Translations under genes and position numbers: made by a program
Notes under the pieces: model-generated
Seen by the model: only the letters and a program-made list of their open reading frames with translations
The model's database searches: none
Told to the model about the DNA's origin: nothing
Source of the DNA: Meghimatium bilineatum
Taxonomy: Eukaryota > Mollusca > Gastropoda > Stylommatophora > Philomycidae
DNA length: 64,000 nt
Assembly (NCBI GenBank): GCA_034231615.1
Contig: CM067298.1
Span: 62,092,387-62,156,386, forward strand
Direction of reading: 5' to 3'
Shown here: piece by piece, positions 9,985 through 21,305 of the stretch
Layout: every line of letters starts with the position of its first letter
How positions within the stretch are numbered: the stretch's first letter is position 1

Positions 9985-11012
9985 AAAATACTAAAACAAT
10001 GCTTAAAAGTTGAAAACCAAGATAAAGAAGGTCCTTATAAGAGAGCTACTCTACAGATGTTGCAATTACGACACATTCAGAGGAGGAACTGCAAAACCTA
10101 CCAGCTGCCATTTCTGATGTCTGCCATGAATTTGCACTAAACAAAAGGAAGATGCAAATTATGAAGCAGGCTGACATCACACAGCCACAAATTGTTATCG
10201 ATAGTAATGAGCTAGAGGTAGTTAACCACTTTACTTATCTAGGATGTTCAGTCAATGATAAATAAACCCTGGATCAAGAAATAAGCATCATGATTGGCAA
10301 AGCATCTACAACAATGAACAGACTAACAAAAAGGGTATAGGGGAACAGAAAATTAACAATAAAAACTAAACTCTTGGTTTACCAGGCTTGTGTCCTCAGC
10401 ACCCTCCACTATGGCAGTGAAACATGGACAACTGATATGCACCAGGAGAGACTAAGCAGTTTTCAAATGCAGTGTCTACGTAGAATTCTTGGAGTTACGT
10501 GACAGGACAAAGTCAATAACACTGATGTATGCCAGGACAAAGTCACTAACACTGATATATGGCAGGACAAAGTCACTAACACTGAAGTATTTGAAAAAAC
10601 AGGCATACCACAGTATTTCCTATGCTCAGTCTGCACAGACAGATGGATGGAACACACTTGAAGAAAGGAAGATGCGGAATACCGAAAGATTTACTTTATA
10701 AAGAATTACAGTCTGTGAAAACATCAACCTCTACTTAGGTACAAAGACGTATGCAAAAGTGAAATGCATGATACAAGCATCAATACAGAATCATGGGAAG
10801 AGGATGCTATGGAATGTGTTGCATGGAGGGGAAAAATATCAGGAATAGTATAAAGACAAAAGAGAAAGTAATAGCAGTCAGTTCAAGGGGTCTACATCTA
10901 AGACACGCAAAAACATAATGGGGACTGTGTTTCACCTGTACATACAGTGGAACCTGTACTTTGCGGCTCAGATTGGTCTTGTAAGTCACATCTATCACCG
11001 ACATGGATTGTA
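9985..11012 (+). mobile_element. LINE-D (RTE-like) reverse transcriptase 3' half, plus strand
   Basis: Decoded with stops and frame changes: ADITQPQIVIDSNELEVVN, HFTYLGCSVND, KLLVYQACVLSTLHYGSETW, MQCLRRILGVT, QDKVTNTEVFEKTG, PKDLLYKELQ, and at the end AAQIGLVSHIYHRHG, the zinc-knuckle-like tail typical of this type. The same family is at 25040-26110 (minus). A 30-bp unit is triplicated near 10490. The part upstream of the FTYLG block is too decayed to call. Confidence 0.8.
10495..10590. repeat. 30-bp triplication inside LINE-D
   Basis: CAGGACAAAGTCACTAACAC followed by TGATATATGG occurs three times in a row. In the LINE frame this repeats the conserved QDKVTNTEV block, normally present once. 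A local tandem duplication after insertion is the simplest reading. Confidence 0.85.
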
Positions 11013-11577
11013 GATTGTATTTCTTATAGCACAAACAATAATGCTATCAACTGAAAGATGGAAAGGTGTCTGTTTTTTTCCAGAGTTTCTGAGATTTTCC
11101 AATTCATCTCTTTCCCTGCAGGTTCTGATCTAGTAATTGTTTAGTTATATTGTTAGACTTCTTTCTGAGAGTGTATCCCATCTATCCCCATTGTTATCTT
11201 TGATCTCACTAGGCACCTGTGTGTTCTCCACAGCTCACCGACTTGATATGAACTCTGGTCTTCTCATGCAAATGTTGTTCGCCCATCACAAGTGATAATG
11301 ACCATCTGTTACACCCACTTAAAAAAATTCAGTTGCTTAAGTCCTTGGCAATGAGATCATAGATGGCTAATAAGCCTATCCTGGCCGCAAAAGTCATTGG
11401 ACAAGCCAGGAATGGGATGATCATTGTAGATGGTGTTTGATCTATTTGTGACTTTCTAACTGCCTTTGACTGATCTAGACATTGGTGTAATGGGTGGTGG
11501 TTGTATTCTGTTACTTTAAAGTATGACCTAACCTGTGCTACCTGATGTTGCACTCTAACACTGGAGAGATCAATAAG
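11013..11577. other. No gene recognised
   Basis: Flank of LINE-D. Some of it could be LINE 3' untranslated sequence, but I see no coding block, RNA gene or repeat that I can name. Confidence 0.4.
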
Positions 11578-11700
11578 TTACTACACTATACAAAGTAACT
11601 ATACAAAGTTACTATACTTTAAGTTACTATACTCGACAAAGTTACTATACTAAGTTACAATACATTAAGTTACTATACTATAAAAAGTTACTATACTAAG
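11578..11700. repeat. Short tandem repeat based on AAGTTACTATACT
   Basis: Irregular copies of a 12-16 base unit (AAGTTACTATACTTT, AAGTTACAATACATT and similar) over about 120 bases. Confidence 0.85.
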
Positions 11701-12119
11701 AGTGCTTTGAATGAAAACCTTAAAAGTGTGATAGAAATTATATGGCATTGTCTTGTAACTTGTACTGTTGATGGTTAATGCAGCAGTCCGTGGACTCATG
11801 CCCTTTGATCCACTGTCTGTGTGTGATATATGCATGTGCTTGTTAGCTGTTGTTTTGTGTCATTTATCTGGTTTTGGAGGGAGAAACATTCGTTAAACTT
11901 GTTAATATTGTTAAAGAAATCAAGAGTGTCCTGCACATGCCATCTTGGTGCAGACAAACAACATGACATTATAACGACAGTTTAAAGATGAATATCACAC
12001 TATTGATTGACAAGCATTATAGAGGAGCATTGATGTTATCCATTATTTAATCAGTAAAGGAGTAAAGCCATGAGAAATGAATCGGTGAATGAAGGTCCAG
12101 TGCGGTGATGCATGTCTGT

Positions 12120-12245
12120 CAATTTAGTATGTGTATGAACTGAGTCTGATTTTTTGGTGAAGTGGTACAGAGCCATTCTGTAACGACAAAGACACAGAGT
12201 TTGATCCCTACAACAGGGATTTGAGCACCAAGACCGTTCAGAAAT
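12120..12245 (+). repeat. Possible tRNA-derived SINE remnant
   Basis: GTGGTACAGAGCC followed about 40 bases later by GAGTTTGATCCCTAC resembles spaced A and B boxes of a tRNA-type promoter. No acceptor stem or anticodon arm can be folded with confidence. It is not an intact tRNA. Confidence 0.3.
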
Positions 12246-12410
12246 CAATGACAAACTACTGAATGTATTTACATTGCCTAGAAATCACTACAGCCAAAAA
12301 ATGCTGGGTTGATGGCTACGTCCTGAATAGGATATGCTACCAATGAGTTGAGTAGATAGTTTCACAATGTTGCAGCGCAACATGTGAAATTAGAATTTAG
12401 GGTAGGATTG

Positions 12411-12912
12411 AAGTCCGGAAACCATCACCCATTAATAATTACAATATGTCAATGAATGGATGTGATAGAGTGGATCAGATGATTTCATATTATGGAAACC
12501 ACACAAGAAAAACAGTAAAGTGGTGGAAAAAAGTATTTATGTGGGTGTTGGAGATAACACAACTCAACACCCACATATTATACACACTGAGCCCCCTCAC
12601 ACCGAGAAGCCTATGCCCCTTTCAAACTTCAAGGACATATTGATAGAGGAACTCTGTAGTTTATTTGAATTAGAGGCACCTAATAACATTGATGCTGCTT
12701 TATTGTCCAAGCCAGGAAGGAAGCCAGTAAATACAGAGCTTGAGAGGTATCAGGGGATCGTCCATCTCATTGACTTCGGTGGAAAAGACTGACAATGTGC
12801 TCACTGTGCTACTAAGCAAATACGAAAGCAAAGTAGCTACTACTGCATAGGATGTTCACATAAGCCACATCTGTGCGCTAAATCATGCTTTAGGGGATAC
12901 CACACAAGATGA
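12411..12912 (+). pseudogene. piggyBac transposase, C-terminal part (PGBD-like), broken
   Basis: piggyBac transposases are RNase H-fold DNA transposases ending in a cysteine-rich zinc-binding domain. Here the frame opens near VRKPSPINNYNMSMNGCDRV, continues DQMISYYGNHTRKTVKWWKK (family: GVDRADQ...YY...RKT.KWW.K), then shifts frame near 12560. It continues TEKPMPLSNFKDILIEELCS and VHLIDFGGKD, hits TGA at about 12790, and then in the same frame reads QCAHCATKQIRKQSSYYCIG, CSHKPHLCAKSCFRGYHTR before the true end at 12910-12912. The Cys/His spacing of the finger is complete. One frameshift and one stop (CGA to TGA would fit) disable it. The N-terminal and catalytic DDD parts are absent. It may be a domesticated remnant, but the breaks argue against that. 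Confidence 0.85.
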
Positions 12913-13455
12913 ACTCATTTGTAACAAATAAAAACTTGTAAATAATAAAGCTGTGACTGGACGTAAAAATTTTCATATTTTTATTGCTTCTGGTGTCATT
13001 CAGAAAAATATACATAACTTTAACATTTATTGATATAAATTCATCAAATAAACTGTTTAATGAAGAGAATTAGATATACCTGTGTAAACATTCTTGAAAA
13101 ATGGATTTAAACAATGACAAGTATGGATACATTTGGGTAAGTAACAATATTTATACTAATAAATTAACATTTTCTTGTTTTGTGTTTTACTAACTCTAAT
13201 CTTGTGAAGTAATCAAATATCATCAATGTACTTATATATTCATATTCTGTATCAATTACCCTCTCCAATGATATATTACACATACACTATTTATCAATAT
13301 TAGTATGTCAAGTGATACAATGAAAAACACATGTAAGGAAATTTTTCTACTCCTGAAAATTAATTTGGTTGAAACCTAAAAATAATCAAGTCATGAAAGA
13401 GTTAATGCGAAACATGCGGTATTTGACAGTTTGACTAAACCAAACCCGTCTCCAG

Positions 13456-13790
13456 TCATTCCCAACGGTCCATTGATGATGCTGGTTCACCCACTGCAGT
13501 TGGTCTGGTGATGCTAGTCCATAAGAACAGAACCCCAGTAGGGTATTCTAGCCCAAAGACCAGCATCATGCAGCAGGTTCCTGACCATTTGATCTGAAAT
13601 TTGACGAGCTGCTGGCATCCAGTAGCCTGTGGAGCACGCAGATGCAAATTGATTCCTGAGGTGACGCAGTAGTATGTAGCGGTCTTCGGCAGGAGTTGTG
13701 ACTCTGGGTCTTTCACTGCACTGCCAGTCTGCCACTAGCCAGTTTGTTGAAATCACCTCCAAAGGCAACTAATGGTGCTTCTAACCACAT
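13456..13790 (-). pseudogene. Tc1/mariner-type transposase N-terminal fragment
   Basis: On the minus strand: CSERPRVTTPAEDRYILLRH, LRNQFASACSTG, RQISDQMVRNLLHDAGLWAR, IPYWGSVL. This is the DNA-binding region of Tc1-like transposases (GRPR.TTP..DRYI...HLR, then S..TVRN.L...GL.ARRPY.G). The downstream DDE domain is missing. Frame changes occur near 13700. It is a fossil fragment. Confidence 0.8.
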
Positions 13791-14254
13791 TAAATTGTCT
13801 TGCCACTACACTTTGTGACTATCTAGTCTTTAAGCATCCAATGATGATGTATCATTGTTCTGTATTGAGTTGAACCATACATGCTCACTGAATTTTCAAC
13901 TGAATTTATTTGAGGACCATCAATCTGTTATAGGCATTTAATATGGTCAGAGAGTTTTGTATTCATTACATTTCACTGAAATCTCCTGAACCTGTCAAAA
14001 GTTATTGCCAAAAATGTTGTTTTGACCTTGACCTCTTTAATGACCTCATGTATCATGAAGTGAGTACAATTCAGGTAACCACAAGAAGTTAATGACCAAG
14101 TGTGTCCAATCAGCAAATATCTTTTATAAAAGTAACTCTAAAAATGTTGTGTTTTTTTTAAATTTGAACAGTATATATGATTTCCAGTAATAATATATGC
14201 AATTAATAGTATTATATTCAAACATCAACTTACTAGAAAAAAATGCAAAAAGTA

Positions 14255-14350
14255 TCTGGTGCACTCAAAAACATATAGCAATACCTTCTCATCTGCAAAC
14301 TTCTTTTTACACCTCAAAATATATACCTTCCCAATAGAACACTTCTTCAT
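14255..14350 (+). repeat. Outlying monomers of the 49-bp minisatellite
   Basis: GTGCACTCAAAAACATATAG, CAATACCTTCTCATCTGCAA and a second diverged copy match the unit of the array at 16895-17590, about 2.6 kb away. Confidence 0.75.
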
Positions 14351-14499
14351 ATGCACTAATGATTTAACTTCTCATGCTTACGCATGTGGTTGCGTCTGTG
14401 GGTCTCAGCAATGGCCCACTAGACATACCATCCATGCAACAGAAAACCTTAGTGGATGACATGCCGTTATATTGAAGTTATCTTCTTATAGAAGCTTCA

Positions 14500-14985
14500 T
14501 GGCATGTCATCTATACAGTTATGATTTTGTTTTGTTGTTGAAATGTTTTTCATGTTTGCCTGAATATATATGTATGCACCCTCTGTGGTTGGGAGGGAGC
14601 CAGAGATGTACTGTGCAGCACTGAGGAGGAGGAAAACGACATCACTGATTTTCCTATGGCTGAGGCCCATCATAGAGGCACAGTGACTCAGGACGTGACA
14701 ATCCTTTTGATGTGAACATTTGGTTGCATGCCTGGAGCTATAGAGAAGTTCGGCATAACCTGTAGTCATTTGGTGGCGGGGAATGAACACAGTGAACCCT
14801 ATCTTGGCTACAGTGGCTAGGAGCAGTGCATAGGTTGAAACCTTCCTTCCTTGAGGTGTGATAGTTATTCTCTAGCTCTGTCCCAGGGTGGGCCGAAAAT
14901 CCACAGACTTCCCAGCAATATAATGCCATCTAATGGCATTAGGTCAAAGGGCATGAGCCCATGGACCGCTGGATCAGCAACCAAC
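14500..14985 (-). repeat. Unidentified interspersed repeat
   Basis: Its end (CATGAGCCCATGGACCGCTG near 14950-14972) is matched in the opposite direction at about 11766-11815 (GCAGTCCGTGGACTCATGCC). GC content is higher than the surroundings. Open frames on the minus strand show no recognised domain. Confidence 0.4.
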
Positions 14986-15183
14986 CAGCCAACTTCTCAT
15001 GCTTAAACCATTTAGGGAAACTCAATAACAAACCTCCACTGATGTGCATGTGCACTCTTAACATGGTAAAACCTACTGAACATAAAGATTATTCTTGTGT
15101 ACTTAAAATGAGCGACAGTTGTTGTAACATTGTACTGTCTCTATGTTATTTATGTTTACAAGAAGGCCTTTAGGTCCTTGTAG

Positions 15184-15203
15184 TATATATATATATATAT
15201 ATG

Positions 15204-15247
<44 letters not shown>
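15184..15247. repeat. (TA)n microsatellite
   Basis: Two TA runs split by GTTCTA. Adjacent sequence near 15455-15475 (GGTTCAATTCCCGGC) resembles a tRNA B box and may be a SINE remnant. Confidence 0.9.
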
Positions 15248-15250
<3 letters not shown>

Positions 15251-15756
15251 CTATATTTGTGTTACTGAGGATACTTCAATCATTGTACGGGATGTTCATT
15301 GTTGCTGTAATAGTCCTTATCTTGATTGGTCCGTTCTCAGTGATGTACATAGGTTGAATGTCTTGACAAGATCACATCTTTTTGGGGGGGATGTGGTTGG
15401 TCAAGTACAGAAATCCTATTTACTTGAGTTGTAAGGCAATTCGGTGCCACTAGAATGGGTCTGGTTCAATTCCCGGCAGTTGTAATAATTGTTATGAATA
15501 TGTTTACTATCTGCACTTCAATATTTTAATCATTCAATGAATTTCGAGCATGTCAGAAACTAGACAGGGACCATCAATTGCCTCTTTTCAATTACTTACT
15601 ATGATTCATTGTCAAGCACAAAGCATGCAATAAAATATAATCACAAACAATGAATCAAGTGACCTACATTTTCTATGGAAAAATGGTTGGATAATTATCA
15701 ATGTTTTGAAATATGAAACCATTCCTAGCAACACTGTCTTAATAGTACAAACTTGC

Positions 15757-16125
15757 AACAGGTTAATGAAATTTTGCTAATCACTGGAAACACACATAAA
15801 TCAATGTTTCGACTAAAAGTCCTTCATCAAGAACACATTCACAACAAAATATGACGATTAAGATTGTAACTATTGACTTTCACGTTCACATGGCAGAGCT
15901 AAAACAAATTGTCTTTACCTCTACCATATGAGAGTGAATATCAATAGTGCCGTTTTTACTCTGCATTTTTTTGTTGTGAATGTTTTTTTGATAAAGGCCT
16001 TTTGCTTGAAATGTCAATTTCTGTGTTATTATATATGTTTCCAGTGATTAGGAAAACATTACCTTGTTCCAAGTTTCGCCTGTTGAATTTAAGATTTACT
16101 GCAGTAAGTACATATTATTGATCTT
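15757..16125. mobile_element. Penelope-like inverted terminal repeats with hammerhead-like motif
   Basis: Two inverted arms (about 15757-15860 and 15955-16080). Each carries CTAATCACTGGAAACA at its outer side and a motif resembling TTGATGAAGGACTTTTAGTC followed by GAAACATTGA (15831-15803 on minus; a plus copy TTGATAAAGGCC...GAAATGTC at 15988-16013). In the minus copy GACT/AGTC can pair as stem II. The right end continues TTTACTGCAGTAAGTACATA, shared with 31530-31557. No coding part. Confidence 0.55.
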
Positions 16126-16184
16126 CTTAATAGCAAATTCCTACTTCTATCTATCATCTTTACCTTGCTTTTGCTGTAAGGTGT

Positions 16185-16860
16185 CGCAGAGTTGAATGAT
16201 GATTAGTTTTCGGGCTATGGTACATAGGGTCACTATGCAATAATATTTTGACATCTCAGAATGTCTGTAACCCTTTAATTCAACTTCTTCTTGGTCTTCA
16301 TCTGTATCTTGCTGTTTTGATGTTCATATTGTATGCCCTTGCCACTGGCCAATAAGGATTCATTCTTATTAAGTGGCCGAACGATTTCAGTCTCTGTTTT
16401 TCAATATATTTGACCACAGATATTGTTTCAACAGTTCTTGCAATCTCTTCATTCCACATGATCTCTTCTTGTATTTGTTGCTGTTCTTAGACATCAAATT
16501 TCACATTTAGTAGACTTTCTTTCTTGTTATTGTGTTAGCGTCCATGTCTGACATTGAGAACACAATGCTGGTATGGAGATTGAGTTTATGATTTGTCATT
16601 TGGTTTCCATTGGGATATATTTTAGTTTCAAAATTGGCGTAAGTTCAGAATTCATGCAGTTGGGTTTTTTAATTCTTGTCTCCAGCTCTCCATCCACTCT
16701 TCCATTGTGTATAAAAATGCTCCCAAGATATTTAAATTCCTGCACTTGTTCAGTAATTGATCAATTATCTTTATGTTAACTATATTGGGTTCTCTGCCTA
16801 TAGACATATCTTCTTTTTTTTCTGTGTTGATCTTTATCTTCAATATCTTCAGATTCTACT
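16185..16860 (-). mobile_element. LINE-F 3' fragment, minus strand
   Basis: On the minus strand it shows WNEEIARTVETI, VKYIEKQRLKSFGHLIRMNP, consistent with the region after the RT palm in LINE ORFs. The same text recurs at 19365-19880. Many stops. Confidence 0.65.
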
Positions 16861-16894
16861 TGTGCATTGAAAATGTATAGTGTTACTTTCTCAA

Positions 16895-18030
16895 CAGTAA
16901 ATGTACACTTGTGCACTCAAAACATATAGTAATACCTTCTCAATAGTAAACTTTTTCTTGTGCACTCAAAACATATAGTAATACCTTCTCAATAGTAAGC
17001 TTCTTCTTGTGCACTCAAAACATATAGTAATACCTTCTCAATAGTCAACTTTTTCTTGTGCACTCAAAACATATAGTAATACCTTCTCAATAGTCAACTT
17101 CTTTGTGTACACTCAAAACATATAGTAATACCTTCTCAATAGTAAGCTTCATCTTGTGCACTCAAAACATATAGTAATACCTTCTCAATAGTCAACTTCT
17201 AGGTGTGCACTCAAAACATATAGTAATACCTTCTCAATAGTAAGCTTCTTCTTGTGCACTCAAAACATATAGTAATACCTTCTCAATAGTCAACTTCTTC
17301 TTGTGCACTCAAAACATATACCCGGTAGTAATACCTTCTCAATAGTCAACTTCTTCTTGTGCACTCAAAACATATAGTAATACCTTCTCAATAGTCAACT
17401 TCTTCTTGTGCACTCAAAACATATAGTAATACCTTCTCAATAGTCAACTTCTTCTTGTGCACTCAAAACATATAGTAATACCTTCTCAATAGTAAACTTC
17501 TTCTTGTGCACTCAAAACATATAGTAATACCTTCTCAATAGTAAACTTCTAGGTGTGCACTCAAAATATGTAGTCATTCCTTCTCAATAGTAGTCTGTAT
17601 CTGTGCAATCAAAACACTTCATCATAGTAAACTTCTTTGATTTCAGATCATATAGCAAACATCATCTTGTTCACTCAAAACTTACAGTAAGATCTTCTCA
17701 ACGTTAAACTTCTTAGGACTAAATAAGGGATGAGCACAATCTAGACAGCTAAACCAGTTTTACTGGTCCCCTTGAGTGCAGAAAATACTACTTGGAACTT
17801 CAAATGACTAAATACAAAAGTTCAATTGGTCTTGTTCCACAGGAAAAATAGTTAATCTGGCCCACCAAACTTAAAAAGGTTGCTTATCTCTAAATACATA
17901 AAGCAATATTTTCTTGTGCACTAAATTTTTTAACTTCTTGTGCCACAAACATTCTCAAATAGTAAACCTTTTAAAAATTGTATATGCATTTAAAACATAT
18001 AGTAATACTTCTCAACAGCAAATTTAGCGA
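16895..18030. repeat. 49-bp minisatellite, about 14 good copies then decay
   Basis: The unit is close to GTGCACTCAAAACATATAGT, AATACCTTCTCAATAGTCAA, CTTCTTCTT. Copies from 16895 to about 17560 are nearly identical. One copy has an 8-base insertion (CCCGGTAG near 17320). From 17560 to 18030 the copies are diverged and spaced apart. Spread monomers also occur near 14255. Confidence 0.95.
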
Positions 18031-18293
18031 ATACAATATTTTGGAGTATTTTGAAGTTTTGATTATTTCAAGTTAAAAATAAGTTTATCAACAAAAATTG
18101 TGACAATATTAACTATTTTGCTATAAATGCGTAGCACTATAAATATGTGTGGTGAAAGTCAATAAGGACATTTTATTTATTAAAGTTAAAATTGTGGTGA
18201 TGCCTTGCTATTATTATGTTTCTCACATTCAACAAAGTGAGCTCTAACAGACACTTCATATTGATTATGAGCCAATATCATTACACTCTAGGC

Positions 18294-18492
18294 CAGTGTT
18301 TCTCAACCTTTTTTTTTACCATGCCCCACCTAAGTCTTTCTAAAATTCTGAGGCCCCCTATGTAACATATACATATTTTTTGTACATTCAAAAATTGAAT
18401 TATTTCCTAAATGAAACCTGATTACAACGTGTTCAAATTGTTCCCCTGAGCAATCACCCTGTGGGGTGTGTGCCCTACGTTGGGAAACATTG
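18294..18492. mobile_element. hAT MITE, 199 bp, 8-bp target duplication CTCTAGGC
   Basis: Starts CAGTGTTTCTCAACC and ends GTTGGGAAACATTG, an imperfect terminal inverted repeat. CTCTAGGC stands on both sides (18286-18293, 18493-18500). It is the same family as 45386-45577. No coding capacity, so it must have been mobilised in trans by a hAT transposase. Confidence 0.92.
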
Positions 18493-18499
18493 CTCTAGG

Positions 18500-18850
18500 C
18501 AATCCCATAGGTGCTCTGTCTTTCTCAGTACCTGTCAAAATGTATGCATGCTTACAGTTCCTGTGAACTGATGGTTAAACACACACCTCGGTCTCTAACA
18601 CACAGGTGTCCAGTCTTACTTGTACGATGGTAATACCAAATTTCCCAATTGCTGAATAGATTTGTCATCAATCACAGTATCTACATGAAAAATTTTCTAT
18701 AAGCAACTTCAACACATCTGCTTTGTCCATTATCAATTCACCAACTATAGGTGCTTTTGATGCAATGTCTGCCTATCTCATTACCACAAATACGAGCATG
18801 TCCAGGGCAGTAGATCCATATGATGCCCCGGAGGTTGGAAAAAGTTATAT
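18500..18850 (-). mobile_element. LINE-E RNase H domain fragment, minus strand
   Basis: On the minus strand: IIWIYCPGHARICGNEIGRH (family W.YCPGHAGV.GNE.AD), then SRCVEVAYRKF and FNHQFTGTVSM. This is the C-terminal RNase H region of a LINE ORF2. It ends at the hAT MITE. A 25-base poly-G run at 18913-18937 lies just beyond. Confidence 0.7.
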
Positions 18851-18912
18851 GTCATCCACTTATAATGACACAGACATGTCTGAGTATTGTCACATCACAT
18901 CTGTAAGCATCC

Positions 18913-18937
18913 GGGGGGGGGGGGGGGGGGGGGGGGG
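18913..18937. repeat. Poly-G run, 25 bases
   Basis: An uninterrupted G tract. Other mononucleotide G/C runs occur near 167-177, 26283-26297 and 48887-48899. The length is prone to sequencing error. Confidence 0.95.
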
Positions 18938-19364
18938 AACCAAACACTGCATTTGTCCAGGGATCATGCTATATACTGTATTCCTAGTACAGCCAAGGAC
19001 TATATGCATGACTTCATTATGCATAAGCTCCAGATACTCAAATTATGCTGATGTTGTATGTGCAAAACTTATGGGCACTGACAAAATGATGATTTGTTTA
19101 ATAAAGATGTCAACATGAATATACTTTTTAAAAAGCAGCTATATGTTACAAGTATAGGTTACCATCAGCTTACATTAGCCAATTTCAAAAGTGCTTTGAC
19201 CTCTTACTCAATAAGCAATAATGGAGTATAGCAGATCAAATCTGTCATATTAGTCTACCACAGTTATTTTTCTGTAAATTAAAAAAAAATTGTGTAATTG
19301 GGTTGGGGGATTAAAGTTTCTTTTTTGGGGGTGAGCTCATCTCTTTCAACTATAGATAGCCTAA

Positions 19365-19880
19365 TTCTATTGTCTTTTCTGTTTTGTTCTGTAAGTAGTC
19401 GCAAGATTGAATGTCAATCAGTTTTCAGGCTATGGTATGTTTGCTTGATATGCAGTAATATTGTGACATCTCAGAACTTTTGTAACTAACTCTTGAATCC
19501 ATCTTCTCTTTGGTCTTCCTCTGCCTCTTGTTGTTTCAATTTTCATGTTGCATGCTCTTGCTTTTGCATTACCAATAAGGGTTAATTCTTATTAAGTGGC
19601 TGAACCATTTCAGTCTCTGTTTTTTCAATATATTTGACCACAGACATCGGTTCAACGGTTCTTGTAATATCTTCATTCTCGCATTATCTCTTCTTGTTCT
19701 GTTTGCTGCTTTTTTTTAGAGATCTCATTTCCCATGTAGTAATTAATCTTTCTCTCTTGTTCTTTAGTTAGGGTCCATATCTGACAGTGATGACACTATG
19801 TTGGTATGAAGACTGAATTTATGGTTTCCATCAGGATATATTTTTGTTTTAAGATGGTATAAGTTCATAATTTATGTAGA
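19365..19880 (-). mobile_element. LINE-F 3' fragment, second copy, minus strand
   Basis: Matches 16185-16860 across shared blocks such as CAATATATTTGACCACAGA and TTCTTATTAAGTGGC. Broken frames. A tRNA-type SINE follows directly at 19915. Confidence 0.7.
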
Positions 19881-19914
19881 ATAAATTATGAGTCCACCTC
19901 ATAATTTATATCAG

Positions 19915-20165
19915 GGCAGATGTCCATTGGGGACCTCCCTAACAGTAGTTAAGCCATTTATCTTGTAAGCAAGAGTTCACTGGTTTTATCTCAGGTCATG
20001 GTGCCATGTTTAAAAGTACAATTTCTACAAAAATCCTTGAAGATTATTGTTTAAAGGTACAGAGTTACATGCTATTATTGGTACTAATGGTAGGTTGGGG
20101 GCTGGTTCACTCAGAGATATCAGGAACCCAAGAACAATGAAGTAAATCCTCTATGCCTTTTGAAC
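19915..20165 (+). repeat. tRNA-derived SINE, diverged copy
   Basis: GGGGACCTCCCTAACAGTAG, TTAAGCCATTTATCTTGTAA, then a tail with CAGAGTTACATGCTATTA, parallel to the better copy at 27285-27545. Confidence 0.65.
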
Positions 20166-20169
20166 CTCT

Positions 20170-21149
20170 GATACAACCATTAAAAATATACAGTTAAAAA
20201 TATGCAGTTCTTTTAGTCAAAACATTGATTATATCCTGTGTATTGTTATTTCTATGATTATGTCCTGTGTACTGTTTGTATGTTTTCACGTTTGCAATGG
20301 CCATTGATAGTTTGTTAGCCTTCGTCCAGTAACACTACATTATTTGTGTTCTAGTAAGCACTATATTTAAAAATATGGGAGGTCACAACTGAGGTAAAAC
20401 ACAATAACCTTATTATTATTATACTGATTGAATCTGCTAGTAAGCCTGTCATACACTGTCCATGTTTCACACAGGGCACAAAGAAGTGATTTACATACTT
20501 ATTATATAGATATTCAATCAAAAAATTCATGTTCTTATTTCAATGTAGTAAATTTTAGGGAACAAATAGAAGAAAAGGATTTAAGATTAGAAAGATCTAG
20601 CTGGCTAAAAAAAAACATTTAGGAGGGTTAGTGTGAGCACACAATTACTCCATGCACCAAAGGCTGGTGTTGCTCTGACTTTGTTGTAATTGGATTTCTT
20701 TCTGTTTGGGTATCATTCCCAAAGATAGACTGTCTTGATGTGCTAGAGTGTTCTATCTGCACTTGACTTCCACACAACCAGAACCATCTGCTATCCAAGT
20801 ATGCCCGGTTTGCAAATTTCATGCATGTATTCACACTGTGGTCCACCTGTAGGCAATTCCTGCCACCTTCTGCCTAGTTGTGGATAGTGTATGTATGACT
20901 TGTTTAGAGAAACCTGTTGCCTCCTTGTATCAGCCATATTGTCACATTATGCAAACTTGTGTTACCATAGTGATAGGCAGTATAATAGATCTACTGTCTA
21001 GACCAGATTCAGACTGGTCCGATTAACTGTGATCAGGTAAGTCTGGTCTAGGAAAGAAGTATTTAATTGCAGCTTCTCTACTTCCCACAGAGCTTCCTTT
21101 CAATCTGTGTGTGTAGCTGGCTCAAAATCATTAACTAAGATAAGATAAT
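20170..21149. other. No gene recognised
   Basis: Non-coding as far as I can read. The minus-strand frame at 20628-20846 (TGHTWIADGSGCVEV-like in one frame) shows no family I know. No RNA gene or TE border was seen. Confidence 0.4.
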
Positions 21150-21305
21150 GTAAACAGTGACTATCCTCAAAGAGTGTATAACTATGGGTCTCAACAACAT
21201 GCAAGAAATACACACAAAAGCATCACATCGCTGGAACTGGAGATACTGGTTTCTGCCCTATGCACTGTATTCAACACTGAAGGAACTTGGATAGATAGAT
21301 CCTTT
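21150..21305 (+). mobile_element. LINE-C-like 3' end
   Basis: TTTCTGCCCTATGCACTGTA and a GATAGATAGATCC tail resemble the ALCAKF 3' ends at 1405-1535 and 5938-6010. Only the tail is left. Confidence 0.45.

Noticed and set aside
13456-13768. Missing FOXRED1 exons in minus-strand frames
   Set aside because: The two overlapping frames are Tc1 transposase; no FAD-domain blocks are present.
15430-15485. Possible tRNA gene (GGTTCAATTCCCGGC)
   Set aside because: Only a B box is present; no acceptor stem, A box or anticodon arm could be paired. At most a SINE relic.
16895-17590. CRISPR-like array of regularly spaced repeats
   Set aside because: The whole 49-bp unit repeats, with no variable spacers; it is a eukaryotic minisatellite.
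18723-19118. 131-residue plus-strand frame with a poly-Gly run
   Set aside because: The poly-Gly comes from a G25 tract, and the reverse strand of its first half encodes a LINE RNase H block.
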